From Gordionus sp. m RMFG-2023 (taxonomy: Eukaryota; Nematomorpha; Gordioida; Chordodea; Parachordodidae): a stretch of 64,000 nt of DNA. Under the pieces are notes generated by a model. The model did not search any database. It was given only the letters and a program-made list of their open reading frames with translations, and was not told the origin of the DNA. Location of the stretch: contig NC_088777.1 of the NCBI RefSeq assembly GCF_954871325.1, positions 43,749,366-43,813,365 of the forward strand. The letters run 5' to 3'. The first letter of the stretch is position 1. Every line of letters begins with the position of its first letter. Positions 49,691 through 61,992 of the stretch are shown in pieces. The translations under genes were made by a program, and so were the position numbers.

Positions 49691-51563
49691 GGTGTTCCCA
49701 AAGTTGGGCAGGTCCTCCGGAAAAAGAATCTAGATACAGATACAGATTCTTTATAAAAAAATGAATCTTAGATACAGATACTAGTATCTTGTTCAAAATA
49801 TCAAAAAGATACAATATAAAAGATACTTGTATCTTTTACTAAATTAGAGTATCTTAAATACAAGATACTTTCAAATTATCATTACCAATTAAATTAGAAT
49901 AGTTTATAAAATACAATTTTTATTAGTTATTTGTGAAGAACATAGTATTACACATATAATAATTAATAAATATTTATTGATGAATTAATTATAATAACCA
50001 GGATTTTAATATTAATTTTTGTCCATTAATAGCTAAACAGGGAAGGGAGAGTATTATATTTAATGGGAGTTGAAAATGTGCAAATAAGAAAAAAAATTAA
50101 ATCAAATGATTTATTAGAATTTGCAGGTTATTTTTTGTGTTGTTTTAAATATAGCTTATATTCGGAGTATATGGCTAAATGGCATCTCTAAAAAAAATAA
50201 TACTAGTTTTATTTTTTTCATTTTATAAGTATTTATCATTACTTGTTTGTGATATTTTTGTATTTTTTAAATTAGTTTTATTTTCTAGTATGACTTATTA
50301 ATTCTTGCATTTGTAATATCATATATATATATAAATATCATTTAAATCTCTTTTCAAATTTTTTTAATAAATTTCTTGCAAAATCATTAATTATATAAAA
50401 AATATAAAAATTATGTACAACATTATATTATTTAATTTAGTGTTGTTACTCGACTGAGTCGAGTCGACTTAGTCGAAAACTGAGTCTAAGTTTTGGGTCG
50501 AAAAAATAGACCCAAACTGACTTGAGTTATGAACTCGAGTCGTGAACTCAAGTCGACTCGAGTCGTGAACTCAGGGACTCAAGTCGTGAACTCAGGACTC
50601 AAGTCGTGAACTCAGGTCGACTCAAGTCGTGAACTCAAGTCGTGAACTCAAGTCGTTCAAGTCGTGAACTCAAGTCGTGAACTCAAGTCGACTTAAGTCG
50701 TGAACTCAAGTCGACTCAAGTCGTGAACTCAAGTCTATATACTTGAGTCGACTAGAGAACGAATATTTTTATAAACTTGAGTCGTCGACTAGAGGACGAA
50801 TATTTCAAATTAATTATTAATAATTAAGATTTGTTCTGTTTTTTACATTTTTTTATTTTAGACTTCCAACTTGAGATTTAAATAGGAATAATATACTTTA
50901 GTCAACTAGAGGACAAATAGTTCTATGAACTTGATTCGACTAGAGGACGAATATTTCAAATTAGTTATTATTAATTAAGATATTTGTTGTTTATTACTTT
51001 TTTTATTTTAGACTTCCAACTTTAGTTGCAAATAGGAATTATATACTTGAGTCGACTAGAGGACGATAAGTTATACTTATATGAACGTGAGTCGACTAGA
51101 GGACGAATATTTCAAATTTTATTAATTAAGATATTTGTGATCTATTTTTTACATTTATTTACTGTAGACTTTCAACTTGACACCATGAATACGAAATATA
51201 AAATTGAGTCGACTAGAGGACGAATATTTCATATTAGTTATTATTAATTAATTTATTTGCTCTGTTTTTACACAGGATAATTATAATGACCAATATTGTT
51301 TGTTAGCTGTTTAAATTTTCCACCTATTAAAATAAGCTTAAAATTTTAATGTAATGTGCAGATACACATGGTATGTGTATACCTGGACCACCTGCTAAAA
51401 CACAGTTTTTACGTCGTAAGAAAGCAAATCTACTCAGACCTAACTGTATTTCGTTATGAGTCTCTCTAAAGTGAATGAAAAGTTCTTTAATATTACATAA
51501 AATTAGCCTTTTCTGCACTTGATATTTTCCTATTTACATAAAAATTATTTTTGCCTGCATAAG

Positions 51564-51813
51564 TAGTGTTGTTAATTGGTTGGTTGTGTAGAGCCCAGAC
51601 CCGGGGTTTGGGTATAAAATATCGACAAAACCAGCTCTGAGCACGAACCCCGAGCACAGACCCGGCGTTCAGACCCAAGGTCCAGATCCGGATAGATGGC
51701 ACAAAGGTTTAGACATTATCGAAAACTCGATGCTTAGACAATTGTTTTCGGGTTAAAATATTGATTTAGCCGTTTTTAAAAATCGGCTCAAAAATAGCCG
51801 TTTAACAACACTA
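51564..51813. mobile_element. Small TAGTGTTGTTAA MITE nested in the 50438 element
   Basis: 250 bp with ends TAGTGTTGTTAA and TTTAACAACACTA. The interior has GC-richer cagacccggggtttggg wording and ends ttagccgtttttaaaaatcggc, seen elsewhere in the window as isolated remnants. No matching 8-bp flanks were found. Confidence 0.6.
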
Positions 51814-53449
51814 ATGGAAATCTTGATCACATTATTTAATAAATATATATTTTATTATATCATTGAAAACAAACTCCCTTTTTGCTTAAAAATACAGGTA
51901 AAGCATTATAGGTAAACCGAATGTTAAAGACTCAATTTGGCGCCAATTTTTATTATTTTTTGATAGCCCTTTAGAGAATATTTTTACTTACAATATGATA
52001 TATAATTAGTTGAGATATAAGCCATCCTATTTCGCCTTTGTCTAAAAGTCTACTGCCTTGCTAAAGACTCTCTCACTTGGCGCTTGTCGTTTGTTGTGCC
52101 AGGAAATCTTTAGCTATCAACGACAAGGTTGGGTAATAATCACTGTTCTTCACACCAAATTTAAAATCTTTGTGCTCAAGGGTTAAAAAGTTATTCGCGT
52201 TAACATTTTTACCCCGTCAATCGCTTTACCCCGGTCTCCCCTACATAGAGAAAATTTTTTAAGAGATATATAATATCTCATGCTCATGATATTTAATTAA
52301 ATTAAGAATAAAATATAATAAAAAATATATATAATATTAAAAGTATGTATAATAATTTTGTTCTTAAAAATACCCCTCCCCCTCCTTCCTTGATTTAATA
52401 TTTTTTTAAAAAAATTTTTTTTCTCTATCAATGAAAAAAATAACAATTCTATTCCCCTCCCTTTTTTTTCCCCCAAAAATTAATTCCATAATAAAAATAT
52501 TTATTTTTTGTTTAAATAATTTCATTCCCAAGTTAAAATTAAATATAAAATAAATAAAGGAGGGAGAGAGAGAGACAATGGGAAAAACGAAAAGAAAATG
52601 CATTTTTTATATCTTCATATAACATTTGATTTTTTATAAATATAAATAAAAAAAACATTAAATAAATGTATCCCGCCCAAATTTATAAATGGGGGTTTTA
52701 TTATAAAACAATTATTTTATTCATTTTTTTTATTTTATATAACATTATTTTCCTGATTTTATATTTCAAAATATAATAAACAAGTGAAAATAAAAATAAA
52801 AGGAAAAAACAAGAAAGTTAAACTTAAAATTAAAAATTACAAAATTTTTTTTTTATATAAAATGCAAAATAAAAAAAATAAGATGCAGATTTATACCTCT
52901 CTAAGGACAAGATTAGACAAAGATATACTTGATGATATTTTAATTATAAAGCTTAATCGTACATTGTTAAATAATGTAATATTTTAAATCCTTATTTATA
53001 TAACCTATTTCATTATAAAATTATTGTTTACATAGAAATTTTAATAAATAAAAATTCATATATATGACTGATTTAGATGATAACAATATAAATAGATTTT
53101 TTATATGAATAGTATAATCAGAGGGGGGCGTATTTTACTAGATATATCCAAATAGTAGTTTTTAAGATCTAAAATTGATTTAAAAGATTAAAGAAAAAAT
53201 ATTTTTAAATTTGTTCCCAAAAATATCATGTTTATATTGATGCATCTTTCTAGTTCAACTCCATTCCGGTTGGCTCAAAAAATTTAACATATATGATACT
53301 ATTATCATCTGCCCAGAGGTTTAAGTGTTTCCCAACAAAATCATATTAACCTAATTTAAAAATAATGGATACGAGTAATGTGATAATTTCAAAATATATA
53401 TATATTAAAATAATTTCAAAAGGGAGTTGAGAATTAGATAAAAAATTAA

Positions 53450-54660
53450 AAATGATAATTGTCACTTATCTATGGTAGATCTCCATTGAAATTTTAGTTT
53501 AACAGGTTTACAATATATATTTTACCCATTTGCTTTAAAAAATTTTACAAAATTTTAAAAATAACGATTATGACAATTGTCACATATCTATGGTACATCT
53601 TCACTGAATTTTAAATTAAACGTATTTACAGCCTATATTTATAATTTTTTGCGTCAAAAAATTTCAAAAAACTTTAAAAATAACGATTATGACAATTGTC
53701 ACTTATCTAGGGGAAATCTTCGCTGTAATTTTAATTTAACATATTAACAATCTATATTTTTACCTATTTGCGTCAAAAAAATTCAAAAAACTTTAGAAAT
53801 AACGATTATGACAATTGTCTCTTTTCTATGGTATATCTTCACTGAAATTTTAATTTAACATGTTTACAATATATATTTTACCCATTTGCTTTAAAAAATT
53901 TCACAAAATTTTAAAAATAACGATTTTTACAATTGTCACATATCTATGGTACATCTTCACTGAATTTTAAATTAAACGTATTATTTACAGCCTATATTTT
54001 TACTTATTTGCGTCAAGAAATTTCAAAAAACTTTAAAAATAACGATTATGACAATTGTCACTTATCTAGGGGAAATCTTCGCTGAAATTTTAATTTAACA
54101 TATTTACAATCTATATTTTTACCTATTTGCGTCAAAAAAATTCAAAAAACTTTAGAAATAACGATTATGACAATTGTCTCTTTTCTATGATATATCTTCA
54201 CTGAAATTTTAATTTAACATGTTTACAATATATATTTTACCCATTTGCTTTAAAAAATTTCACAAAATTTTAAAAATAACGATTTTGACAATTGTCACAT
54301 ATCTATGGTACATTTTCACTGTATTTTAAATTAAACGTATTATTTACAGCCTATATTTTTACTTATTTGCATCAAAAAATTTCAAAACTTTAAAAATAAC
54401 GATTATGACAATTGTCACTTATCTAGGGAAAATATTAACTGAAATTTTAATTTAACATATTTACAATCTATATTTTTACCCATTATAGCGTCAAAAATAA
54501 ACTAATATGTTTTAAAATACAGATTATGATATTTGTCATTTTTACAAAGGAACATCATCATTGAATTTATAGTTTAACATATTTATAATATAAATTATAT
54601 TTTTACCCTTAGTACCAAAAATTTCAAAAATGTTAAAAAATAACATGACATTTGTCACAT
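53450..54660 (+). repeat. 119-bp satellite in a three-unit higher-order array
   Basis: Units start gacaattgtc and come in three versions: cacatatctatgg (53578, 53934, 54294), cacttatctaggg (53697, 54056, 54412) and tctcttttctatg (53815, 54175). They repeat in fixed order, so the higher-order period is about 358 bp. Related units of about 115 bp make up the arms of the foldback element at 33650-36270. Confidence 0.82.
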
Positions 54661-55416
54661 TAATATATTATAAATAACATAAAAATTTAATACAAATATT
54701 TATAAATTATTTAAACTAGTTCTTTTAATATATTAAAAAAATAGATAATTTTACAAAAATGATAAAAATAAACCTATTTCAACTAAAAGATTTAACAAAA
54801 ATATTAATTAAAAAAGAAGATTTTAAATTCTTATCAATTCAAATTTTGCTTCAAATTTTGCATGAAAACCACAAATTAATTTTAACAAAATATTATACAA
54901 TACCTATTCGAAATATTCGTCCTCTAGTCGACTTAAGTTCTCGACTCAAATGGAAAACTCATGTTCTCGACTCAAATCGACTTGAGTGCATGACTCGAGT
55001 TGACTGGCGTTCACGACCTGAGTCGACTTGAGTTCACGACTTGAGTCGACTTGAGTTCACGACTTGAGTCGACTTGAGTTCACGACTCAAGTTCACGACT
55101 CGAGTTCACAACTAACCACTTCAGACTCTGAGTCGGAGTCGGATGAACTCGACTTTTTAACAACACTAATTTAATTATTAAATATATAACAATTTTTTTT
55201 AATGCATTTTAAATTAATTAAATTTTGTAGATAAATACTGTAATATAATTTTACTTATATCATAAATAAATAAAAGTAACTAATAAAGTTAAATTCTACC
55301 TTATTATAATTATTTTATTAAGAGCCTTTTAAAATTATCTAATGTTATATATCAATTGTAGCTTAAATATTTCCTCTAATAAGAACTTGCTAAAATAATT
55401 AAATATAAAATATATT

Positions 55417-56183
55417 TAAGATGTGCCGATATTTTTTATCGAACCGATATTTCACCCATTTCAAAATATCAATTATCGGTCAATATTATAAAATTTGATC
55501 CGATATAAAAATGGCTTCTTTAACAAAAATAAAATGTTATAAAGTTTAAAAAAATAGTTATATCTAAAATCATTTATTTTTATAAATAAAATCGAAATCC
55601 ATTTTTATGTATATTTTTTTAATAATAATATTTAATTAATAAACATTCTACCATATTGTTATTTTTTTGCGCATTCTGTTTATAAAAGTATGCGATAATC
55701 TCTTCAGAATCTGTTTTTAGTGAGCTGGTGATATTGGCAGTTAATATCGCCGCAAGCTGACCTCTGATAAATTGGAAATATTGGTATTACTAAAAAGAAA
55801 TCTTCGCTATATTAATGTTAAATATTATTTTAAATATTTATTTCAAATTTCATAATATAATTGTTTATTAATTAATATGTATATAGATTAATGTTATTAC
55901 TTGTTATATAAAAGTGATTTAACAATAAAAATATTTTATATACTTTTAGAATTACAATTGAATTGAATATAAACTATAACTGATCATTATAATATATTTA
56001 AATGACATAAGTTATGGTATAGTTAAATTATAGTTGTTATACTAATAAAAAGTATATTAAAAATTAAAACCATTAGTATCTTTACAGAATACAAAATTAG
56101 ATATGATATCGGATCGGTAATCGGGATATCAATTGAATATAGGATCGGATTGACCTCTAAAAGGTGGTATCGGTACACCTCTA
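55417..56183. mobile_element. hAT-like MITE with TAGAGGTGTACCGATA-type ends
   Basis: The left end taagatgtgccgatattt and the right end (complement TAGAGGTGTACCGATACC) are imperfect inverted repeats. Both flanks have further atatcgg/ccgatat motifs inside. The 8-bp flanks do not match clearly. It lies between the 50438 element and the right end of the outer hAT. Confidence 0.55.
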
Positions 56184-56299
56184 AAAATTATATATCCAAA
56201 ATGATTTTAATTTGATAATCAACCATCTTCTATAAAAAAATTTAATAACAATTATCTAAGAGGGACTTAAGTATAGGTATTATTATGTTAATAATTATA

Positions 56300-56527
56300 A
56301 AATAAAAATGTATAATATACTTTAATATGTTTAACAAAGTTTGTAGAGGAGTTTGTTCAACCTTTAATAACTTTTTTACTTGTGCAATTTTGACATTCGG
56401 CTTGTACCTTGTCCTTTTTCACATAAATTACTTTATAAAATTTTCCATCTAGAATTTTAAGATTCGGATTTGATTCAGGAGAACATATCTCCATAATTTC
56501 ATCTTCACTACTATAAATGTTAAACAT
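56300..56527 (-). pseudogene. hAT transposase N-terminal BED zinc-finger remnant
   Basis: The minus-strand translation from ATG at 56527 gives MFNIYSSEDEIMEI, then DKVQAECQNCTSKKVIKG, a TGA, then TNSSTNFVKHIK. The C-x2-C pair followed by S-T-x-F/L-x-x-H is the BED finger that begins hAT transposases and binds DNA. The frame has one in-frame stop, the final H/C ligand is missing, and no catalytic RNase H-like domain is present in the element. Confidence 0.7.
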
Positions 56528-56934
56528 TCTACAAACTAAAAAATATTACATATAAAATATAACCTTTACTTATTTAGTTTTGGTGTTGTTATTTTTAAAC
56601 TATCTATCTTTGTGATCTGTAAAATTTCCAACTAATTTTGGTTATCAATATATTTAAATAGCAGAAAATAATACAAGATTTCACGAAGAAAATAAAGTTA
56701 TATTGTGTGATATGTAAATGTTTTAAATATTAATATTAAAAAGAATCTGTATCTGTATCTTTTTAAAGAAAATGAAAAAGATACAAGATTCTTTTCAAAA
56801 TAAAGGATCTTAGATACAGATACTAGTATCTTATTAAAAATGTCAATAAGATACTGAGTACAAGATACAAAAGGATCTTGTATCTTGTATCTTAGATACA
56901 TGTATTCGCGGTACTGCCCAACTCTGGGTGTTCC

Positions 56935-58100
56935 TATGATTTTTTATTGAACATTTAAATTACTCTTTTAATTAATATATAATTATTTTTTAATTCCTTA
57001 TTTTTTGAACTTTAACCTTAATTTTTACAAACTTTAAACATTTAGTAATAAATTTTTATTTAAATCATGCTAATCAACATAAAAAATTACTAATAATATA
57101 TTAAAATTTATTTAATAAAATTTTATTAATATTTTGGCGTTGAAACGTAAAATTGATGAAACTTTAAATAAATCAGTGGCTTCGCTAAGGGTAGCGCAGG
57201 GGCTCGAGCCTTCTAAAAAATTTGAATAGCCCCCTGAAGCAAAAAATTTTTTTTAATGGCTCTTTAATATCCCCTTGAACTAAAAATAAATTTTTTTGAT
57301 TGCCCACTAAATGATTTCTTTTATAATTCTATATTGAGTAATATATAGATTTAATTTTATAATTTAAAAATTAATAAGTCTATCTAAATTATTCTTAAAT
57401 GAATACAATTTTAATTATTAGATTAGATTAATACTTATAAATTATATTTTCACTATGTCAGCTTGCAATCAAATTCTGTGTTAAAAATATAATATTAATA
57501 TCACTTACTAAATATTAATTTAGCATTAACAGTTGAAGCTTTATTGACTTTTATTATTTAAATTATTATATAACCCTAATTAAATAAATATTAATTGAAA
57601 ATTAACAAATTTAATATTGTAATTAACCGAGTTCAAAATCACTAATCAACTATATTATTTATATTTACGTGATACGTGATATATAGCGCATTCGCCCTCT
57701 AACGTTGAATATACAACAGAGCAACGCTAGGTTTTCCTCATTTCCATCTAATTGGAATTTATTAATTTAAGGGGGGAAAAAATATGAGGAGCCCTCCACA
57801 CGTTTGTGGGCAAGCCGCACGTACTTGTACGCACAACAATTCCGAAGAAATGTTATTAAAACGTCTATAGGCTTAGAGGAAAAGAGAGGGACCAAAAAAT
57901 AGCCTACACCCAAGAACTGCTTTTAAAGTTAATTACTTTAAAGGTGGGAGGTGGAAAATTTAACTTAAAAAGCTTTATTGTAAGTTTATTTATTTTAGAG
58001 GTAAAAAAGAAATATACTTTCAAGAGGAATAAATCCACAAGAGAAATCGAGGAAGAAAAGTAAGAAAAAGGTATTTGAACTAGAGATCTCTAGGAACAAA
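56935..58100. other. Intergenic stretch, possible MITE start and LINE 3' UTR
   Basis: At 57174 cagtggcttcgctaaggg resembles a CAGTGGCGTAGC-type element end but I find no partner. 57770-58100 probably includes the 3' untranslated part of the LINE that follows (minus strand). Its exact end is not clear because no A-tail or flanking duplication stands out. Confidence 0.4.
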
Positions 58101-58108
58101 TTTAATTT

Positions 58109-59860
58109 TCATCTAAAATATCTATCTTTGATGCGAAAGAGTTTTCTGATAGACCTTTTGCAATTATTAAGCTTTATAAATTGTTTCATGTTTACATTCA
58201 GCTCCATCACGTCTTTTATAGCTTTGTAATACCATAACGATTTATATTTAGTATACTGTTTCCCTTTATGTGTATATAACCAAACGATAGCATAATGTAC
58301 AAGGTTGTGATCTGAATTTCTTATTATATGGGCTAGGAACTGTATCCGACGTTTTTTTAACGTAATATTTATCGGAGTGTGGCTAGATTTCCTCCAGAGG
58401 TTAGAGTTAGAGATGACTTTGGGATAAAAAATACCATTTATGGTTCTCAGACAATTATTTATAAAGGATTGGATACGTCTTAAGTCCGTCTTGTTAACTT
58501 CCCATATGTCACTTCCATATAATAAAATGGGGATAATAGCAGAGTTGAAAAGCCTCAACCTCGTAAAAACCGATATTTCCTTCGACTTCCAGATTTTCAT
58601 GTACATATAGAACGCTCTTTTGGCTTTTTGCGTTCTAATCTTCATTTCCTCTTTACATTCCCCCTTGTTATTGAGCATCACACCCAGGTATTTGATATTA
58701 TCTACTTTTTTGATAACGTTCCCGCCTACCAAAAGATTTTGGAGCGGTGGTGTATTTGGCGAGGAAAGAATAACCGTTTTATTAAAATTAATTTTTAAAC
58801 CAACTCTGAGGCTTATGGTTTCGATAGGGTAGATCAGACATACAGTCTCTTCAATATTTTTTGATATTATAACAATATCGTCGGCATACGAAACGATCTT
58901 ATTAACAAAGTGAAAATTTTCATTAGACCCAAAGTCAGCCAAGTCTGCAGCAGCATTTACCTCCTTTATGACTTTATTTATTATGATGTTAAAGAGAAGT
59001 GGTGATAAAGTACAACCTTGTTTTACTCCCTTTTTTATCTTGAAGAAGGGTGATATTTTATCGTTTGTTTTAAAACATGAAGTTAATTTGGAATAATGAT
59101 TCCTTAAGATGGAGATAATATTTTGTTCGATACCACACTCTGATAGTGCTACCCATAAGGCGTTATGGTCTACATTATCAAAGGCCCTACTAAAGTCAAT
59201 AAAAGTGTAATAAGACGGAATCCTATATTTCCAGCACTTTTGCATAATTATTTTCAGCGATAAAATAGGTTCCAAAATGTTTTTATTTGGCCTATATGCA
59301 CAGATATATTTAGAAAGAAGAAGGGGTGAAGTTAAGATCCTATTCTTGATGAGTGTCATAAAGACTTTCGATACGCAGGAGGTCAGAGCTACTGCCCGAT
59401 AGTCCGCGAATTTCTTAGGTTCCTTAATTTTCGGGAAATTGCACAGGAGAGATTTATTCCATTCTGTCGGAGTATTCCCACTTTCCCAAATTTTGTTAAA
59501 GAGAGCAAGAGAAAAGAAGAGATTAGGTTCGGGGATATTTTTAAATATTCAGCAGTAATGTTATCCAAACCCGGAGCTCTATTGTTCCGTAGTTTCTTTA
59601 CGATATTCGAGATTTCATTTGAAGAGAAACCAGCCGGGGATATAATAGTGTGAGAATTCACAGTAGTTAAAGGAGTAGCCTTGCGGGAGTCAAAAATCGA
59701 CATATAATGATCCAGCCACAGTGCCATTTGCTCATCTTGGTCCGTTATGGTTTTCCCATTTGCTAAGACAATCATAGGAAGTTTCACAAAGCAACTGGAT
59801 TTGCAGAAGTACTTTAATTTCCTATATGCATCGTAGATCCTGTTCTCTTTCATATCTTGT
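58109..59860 (-). mobile_element. LINE reverse transcriptase, nearly intact C-terminal part
   Basis: This is a minus-strand non-LTR retrotransposon. Frame 1 (59853-59389) covers the linker and the start of the reverse transcriptase. After a frameshift near 59510-59540, an open frame of 416 codons (59359-58109) covers the catalytic core: YTFIDFSRAFDNVDHNALW, KKGVKQGCTLSPLLFNII, the metal-binding YADDIVII, INFNKTVIL and KYLGVMLNN. A C-terminal region follows with RRIQSFINNCLRTI, ISNSNLWRKSSHTPIN and KKRRIQFLAHIIRN. The endonuclease is missing, so it is 5'-truncated. It is much less decayed than the LINE at 3017. The clade (RTE-like or CR1/Jockey-like) is not settled by eye. Confidence 0.88.
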
Positions 59861-59979
59861 TAATGATACTCACTACCAAGTGAATGTATGGAAATATTTT
59901 AAATACCAATCTAATTTGCTAAATACCGACCAAAATTTATTAAAATGTAATAAGACCCTTATTATTTAATATATTAATA

Positions 59980-60137
59980 CGGAATCACGTGGTCGAGTCC
60001 GGCCTTCTATATATCATCCCCCAAGGATGGAACCACCAAGTTAGAATAAGAAAAAAAACATGATCATTCCCAGGATTCGAACCCGGGAGCATAGGATAAG
60101 TAAACCAAGCTCTTGCCTACTAGGTCATAGAGGCTTT
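59980..60137 (-). mobile_element. tRNA-derived SINE-like head
   Basis: On the minus strand an A box TGACCTAGTAGG (60127-60116) and a B box GGTTCGAATCC (60083-60073) lie at tRNA spacing. The would-be acceptor and anticodon stems do not pair, so this is a tRNA-like pol III promoter of a SINE and not a working tRNA. A T-run and a GC-richer body (ggccggactcgaccacgtg) follow. The end toward 59860 is uncertain, and the element abuts the LINE at its 5' side. Confidence 0.55.
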
Positions 60138-60456
60138 CCAAAAATCACGATTTTTCAAATATATATTATAAATATATTTGCTAGTGCCTATCCAAATGAA
60201 AAATGAACAAAATTCAAATTTGATAGATGGTACCTTAAGGTACCAAGCATCATTAACCTAATATATTACAGTTAATATTTTAATAAATTTTACTAATAAA
60301 TGCTTTGATAGTAAATATAATTAATAAATTGTTTTCAAATATCTAACGCCATCTCTTTATTTATAAATTATTTTAAAAATTTAACATCTTATTATTTATC
60401 CCATAATGGGTGTAATAAATTAGATAACTTTTCTTCTCTTTTTTACGTGTTTTTAG

Positions 60457-61992
60457 GAAAGCTAATTTTTTCTTATTTGAAAAACTGTTTTGAGTTAAAT
60501 TTTTAATATTAGTATATTTTTGATATTATTACAAACTGCTACTATTTTAAGATATAATATACCAACAGAGGTGGTACAATAATATATAAACTCTTAATTA
60601 ATTTCTTTTATCATATAATATATCACTCTGGTTCTTATTTTATAGTTACAAAATGTTTCATTTCTATTATGGCATCCCTGCCTTGTAAATAACTTAAGGC
60701 TTCAATACATTTGCATAATTTCTTCTAAAGATTTTTACTGTTTTTGTTTTATCCATTTATCTAGCATAATAAATTCTGATATAAGTTAATATTGTGAGTG
60801 TCATGGCTACGACTGCAAATTAACAAGCATCTATTATTTGTGCTGGCTATGTAATTTAAGATTATTGTTACAGCTGCTGAGAGCATATTATTGCATATTT
60901 TGAAAGCAATAATGGTTAACGTGTAGTCGTTTATATATCATTAAAAATGGAAGATAATCTTTTAGAAATTTAATATTTCACATTTCTCAATTACTTATCT
61001 AGCTTCTATCATGTCATTTAAGAGGAAGTTCTAACCACGATATAGTTTTATAATTTGGATTGGTCGTTTATATTCTCTTCTCCGAGAATTATTGATTTGG
61101 TTAGCTATTAATTTTTCCTTATTAGTCTATTCTATAAAACATTGTCTAAAAATGATAATAGAGTGTTATATTAGTTTCTTAACTTTTGTCAATGTAAGTT
61201 GCTAATTTATGTAGTTTTTAAAAACCATTATCAATTGGGGCATATGTGTAAATTAATTAACCTTTTTTATCACTTGTAATTCTTGAGACGCTAATTTTTT
61301 TTATATAAGCAATCTAAAATATTTTATACTGTAATGAATCGATTTTATATTAAAAAATAATATTTTTAGAAATGTCTTATATTGTTTTAATTATTTATAT
61401 GCTAGTTTATTTTGTATACATCTATTATAATAATCCTCAAAAAAGGTCAATCAAATTTAGCCAATAGTTTTCTTTTAAAACATATTTGTCCAATAAAAAT
61501 GATTATAGCATAATCGGTCCAAAAGTAATCACCTTACCAAGCTCAGCATTCATACACTTACCATTTCATTCACTTCACATATCAAAGCAATGATATCCAG
61601 CAACCAAGTATAATTTTTTTAGGTTTTTTATAATTATATTATTTTTATTAGATTCTTCAACAAAACCCAACTACCAATATAAGAAAAAACAAACAAAGTT
61701 AAAAAGCAGAATAAGCGAAATGCTTTGTTACCATCATTCCAGAGGTAGAGAACATTGGGAGAAGGTATTATAAATTTAGATATATTAATATATTTTTAGA
61801 TTGCACAAAAATATTTTGACCTGGCTCGATGGTAAGCACTTTATATCAAAGTAAATTTTTAATATTAATAAATAATTTTTAATTATTTTAGAGTTAGAAA
61901 AACCAATATCAAACACCTTAAAAAAACTATGAAACCTTATCTTATGAAAAATACCAGTCCAGAAGCAAAACATTATAAGTTAAGATTCCTAG
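60457..61992 (+). other. Possible exons of an unidentified plus-strand gene
   Basis: A chain of short open segments bounded by ag and gt joins in one phase: 60457-60493, 60646-60684, 60765-60784, 60874-60914, 61003-61027, 61105-61193 (donor GTAAGT) and 61509-61607 (SKSNHLTKLS, then SHIKAMISSNQ). Further open segments lie at 61652-61764 (SEMLCYHHSRGREHWEK), 61800-61831 (IAQKYFDLAR, donor GTAAGC) and 61892-61992 (VRKTNIKHLKKTMKPYL, then SPEAKHYKLRF). The junctions 61607/61652 and 61831/61892 do not keep phase, and a minus-strand reading at 61565-61610 also ends in a good GTAAGT. I do not recognise the protein. AT-rich sequence gives such chains by chance, so this is a hypothesis only. Confidence 0.25.

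Larger units (their letters stand above)
50438..55168. mobile_element. Satellite-filled TAGTGTTGTTA element (4.7 kb) nested in the outer hAT
   Basis: The ends TAGTGTTGTTA and TTTTTAACAACACTA are flanked by the exact 8-bp duplication atttaatt at 50430-50437 and 55169-55176. Next to each end are tandem runs of gtcgtgaactcaagtcgact (50500-50740; complement 54960-55110). Further in are about 130-bp repeats with gtcgactagaggacgaata (50745-51240). A 119-bp satellite array lies at 53450-54660. The ends and the satellite tie it to the foldback element at 32962-37009. A smaller MITE (51564-51813) sits inside. Confidence 0.87.
49699..56926. mobile_element. Outer hAT element (7.2 kb including nested insertions)
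   Basis: The left end CAAAGTTGGGCAGG and the right end (complement CAGAGTTGGGCAGTACCG) are inverted repeats of a well-known hAT style. They are flanked by an exact 8-bp duplication ggtgttcc at 49691-49698 and 56927-56934. Subterminal agatacagatac/gtatctgtatc repeats occur on both sides (49730-49870 and 56745-56905). Inside lies a BED-finger remnant (minus strand, 56300-56527) and two insertions (50438-55168 and 55417-56183). Without them the element would be about 1.7 kb, a degenerate non-autonomous hAT. Confidence 0.85.

Noticed and set aside
57174-57240. Second CAGTGGCGTAGC-type MITE
   Set aside because: Only one end is visible. No partner end or flanking duplication was found.
60065-60137. 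Functional tRNA gene
   Set aside because: A and B boxes are present, but the acceptor and anticodon stems do not pair. A tRNA-derived SINE explains it better.
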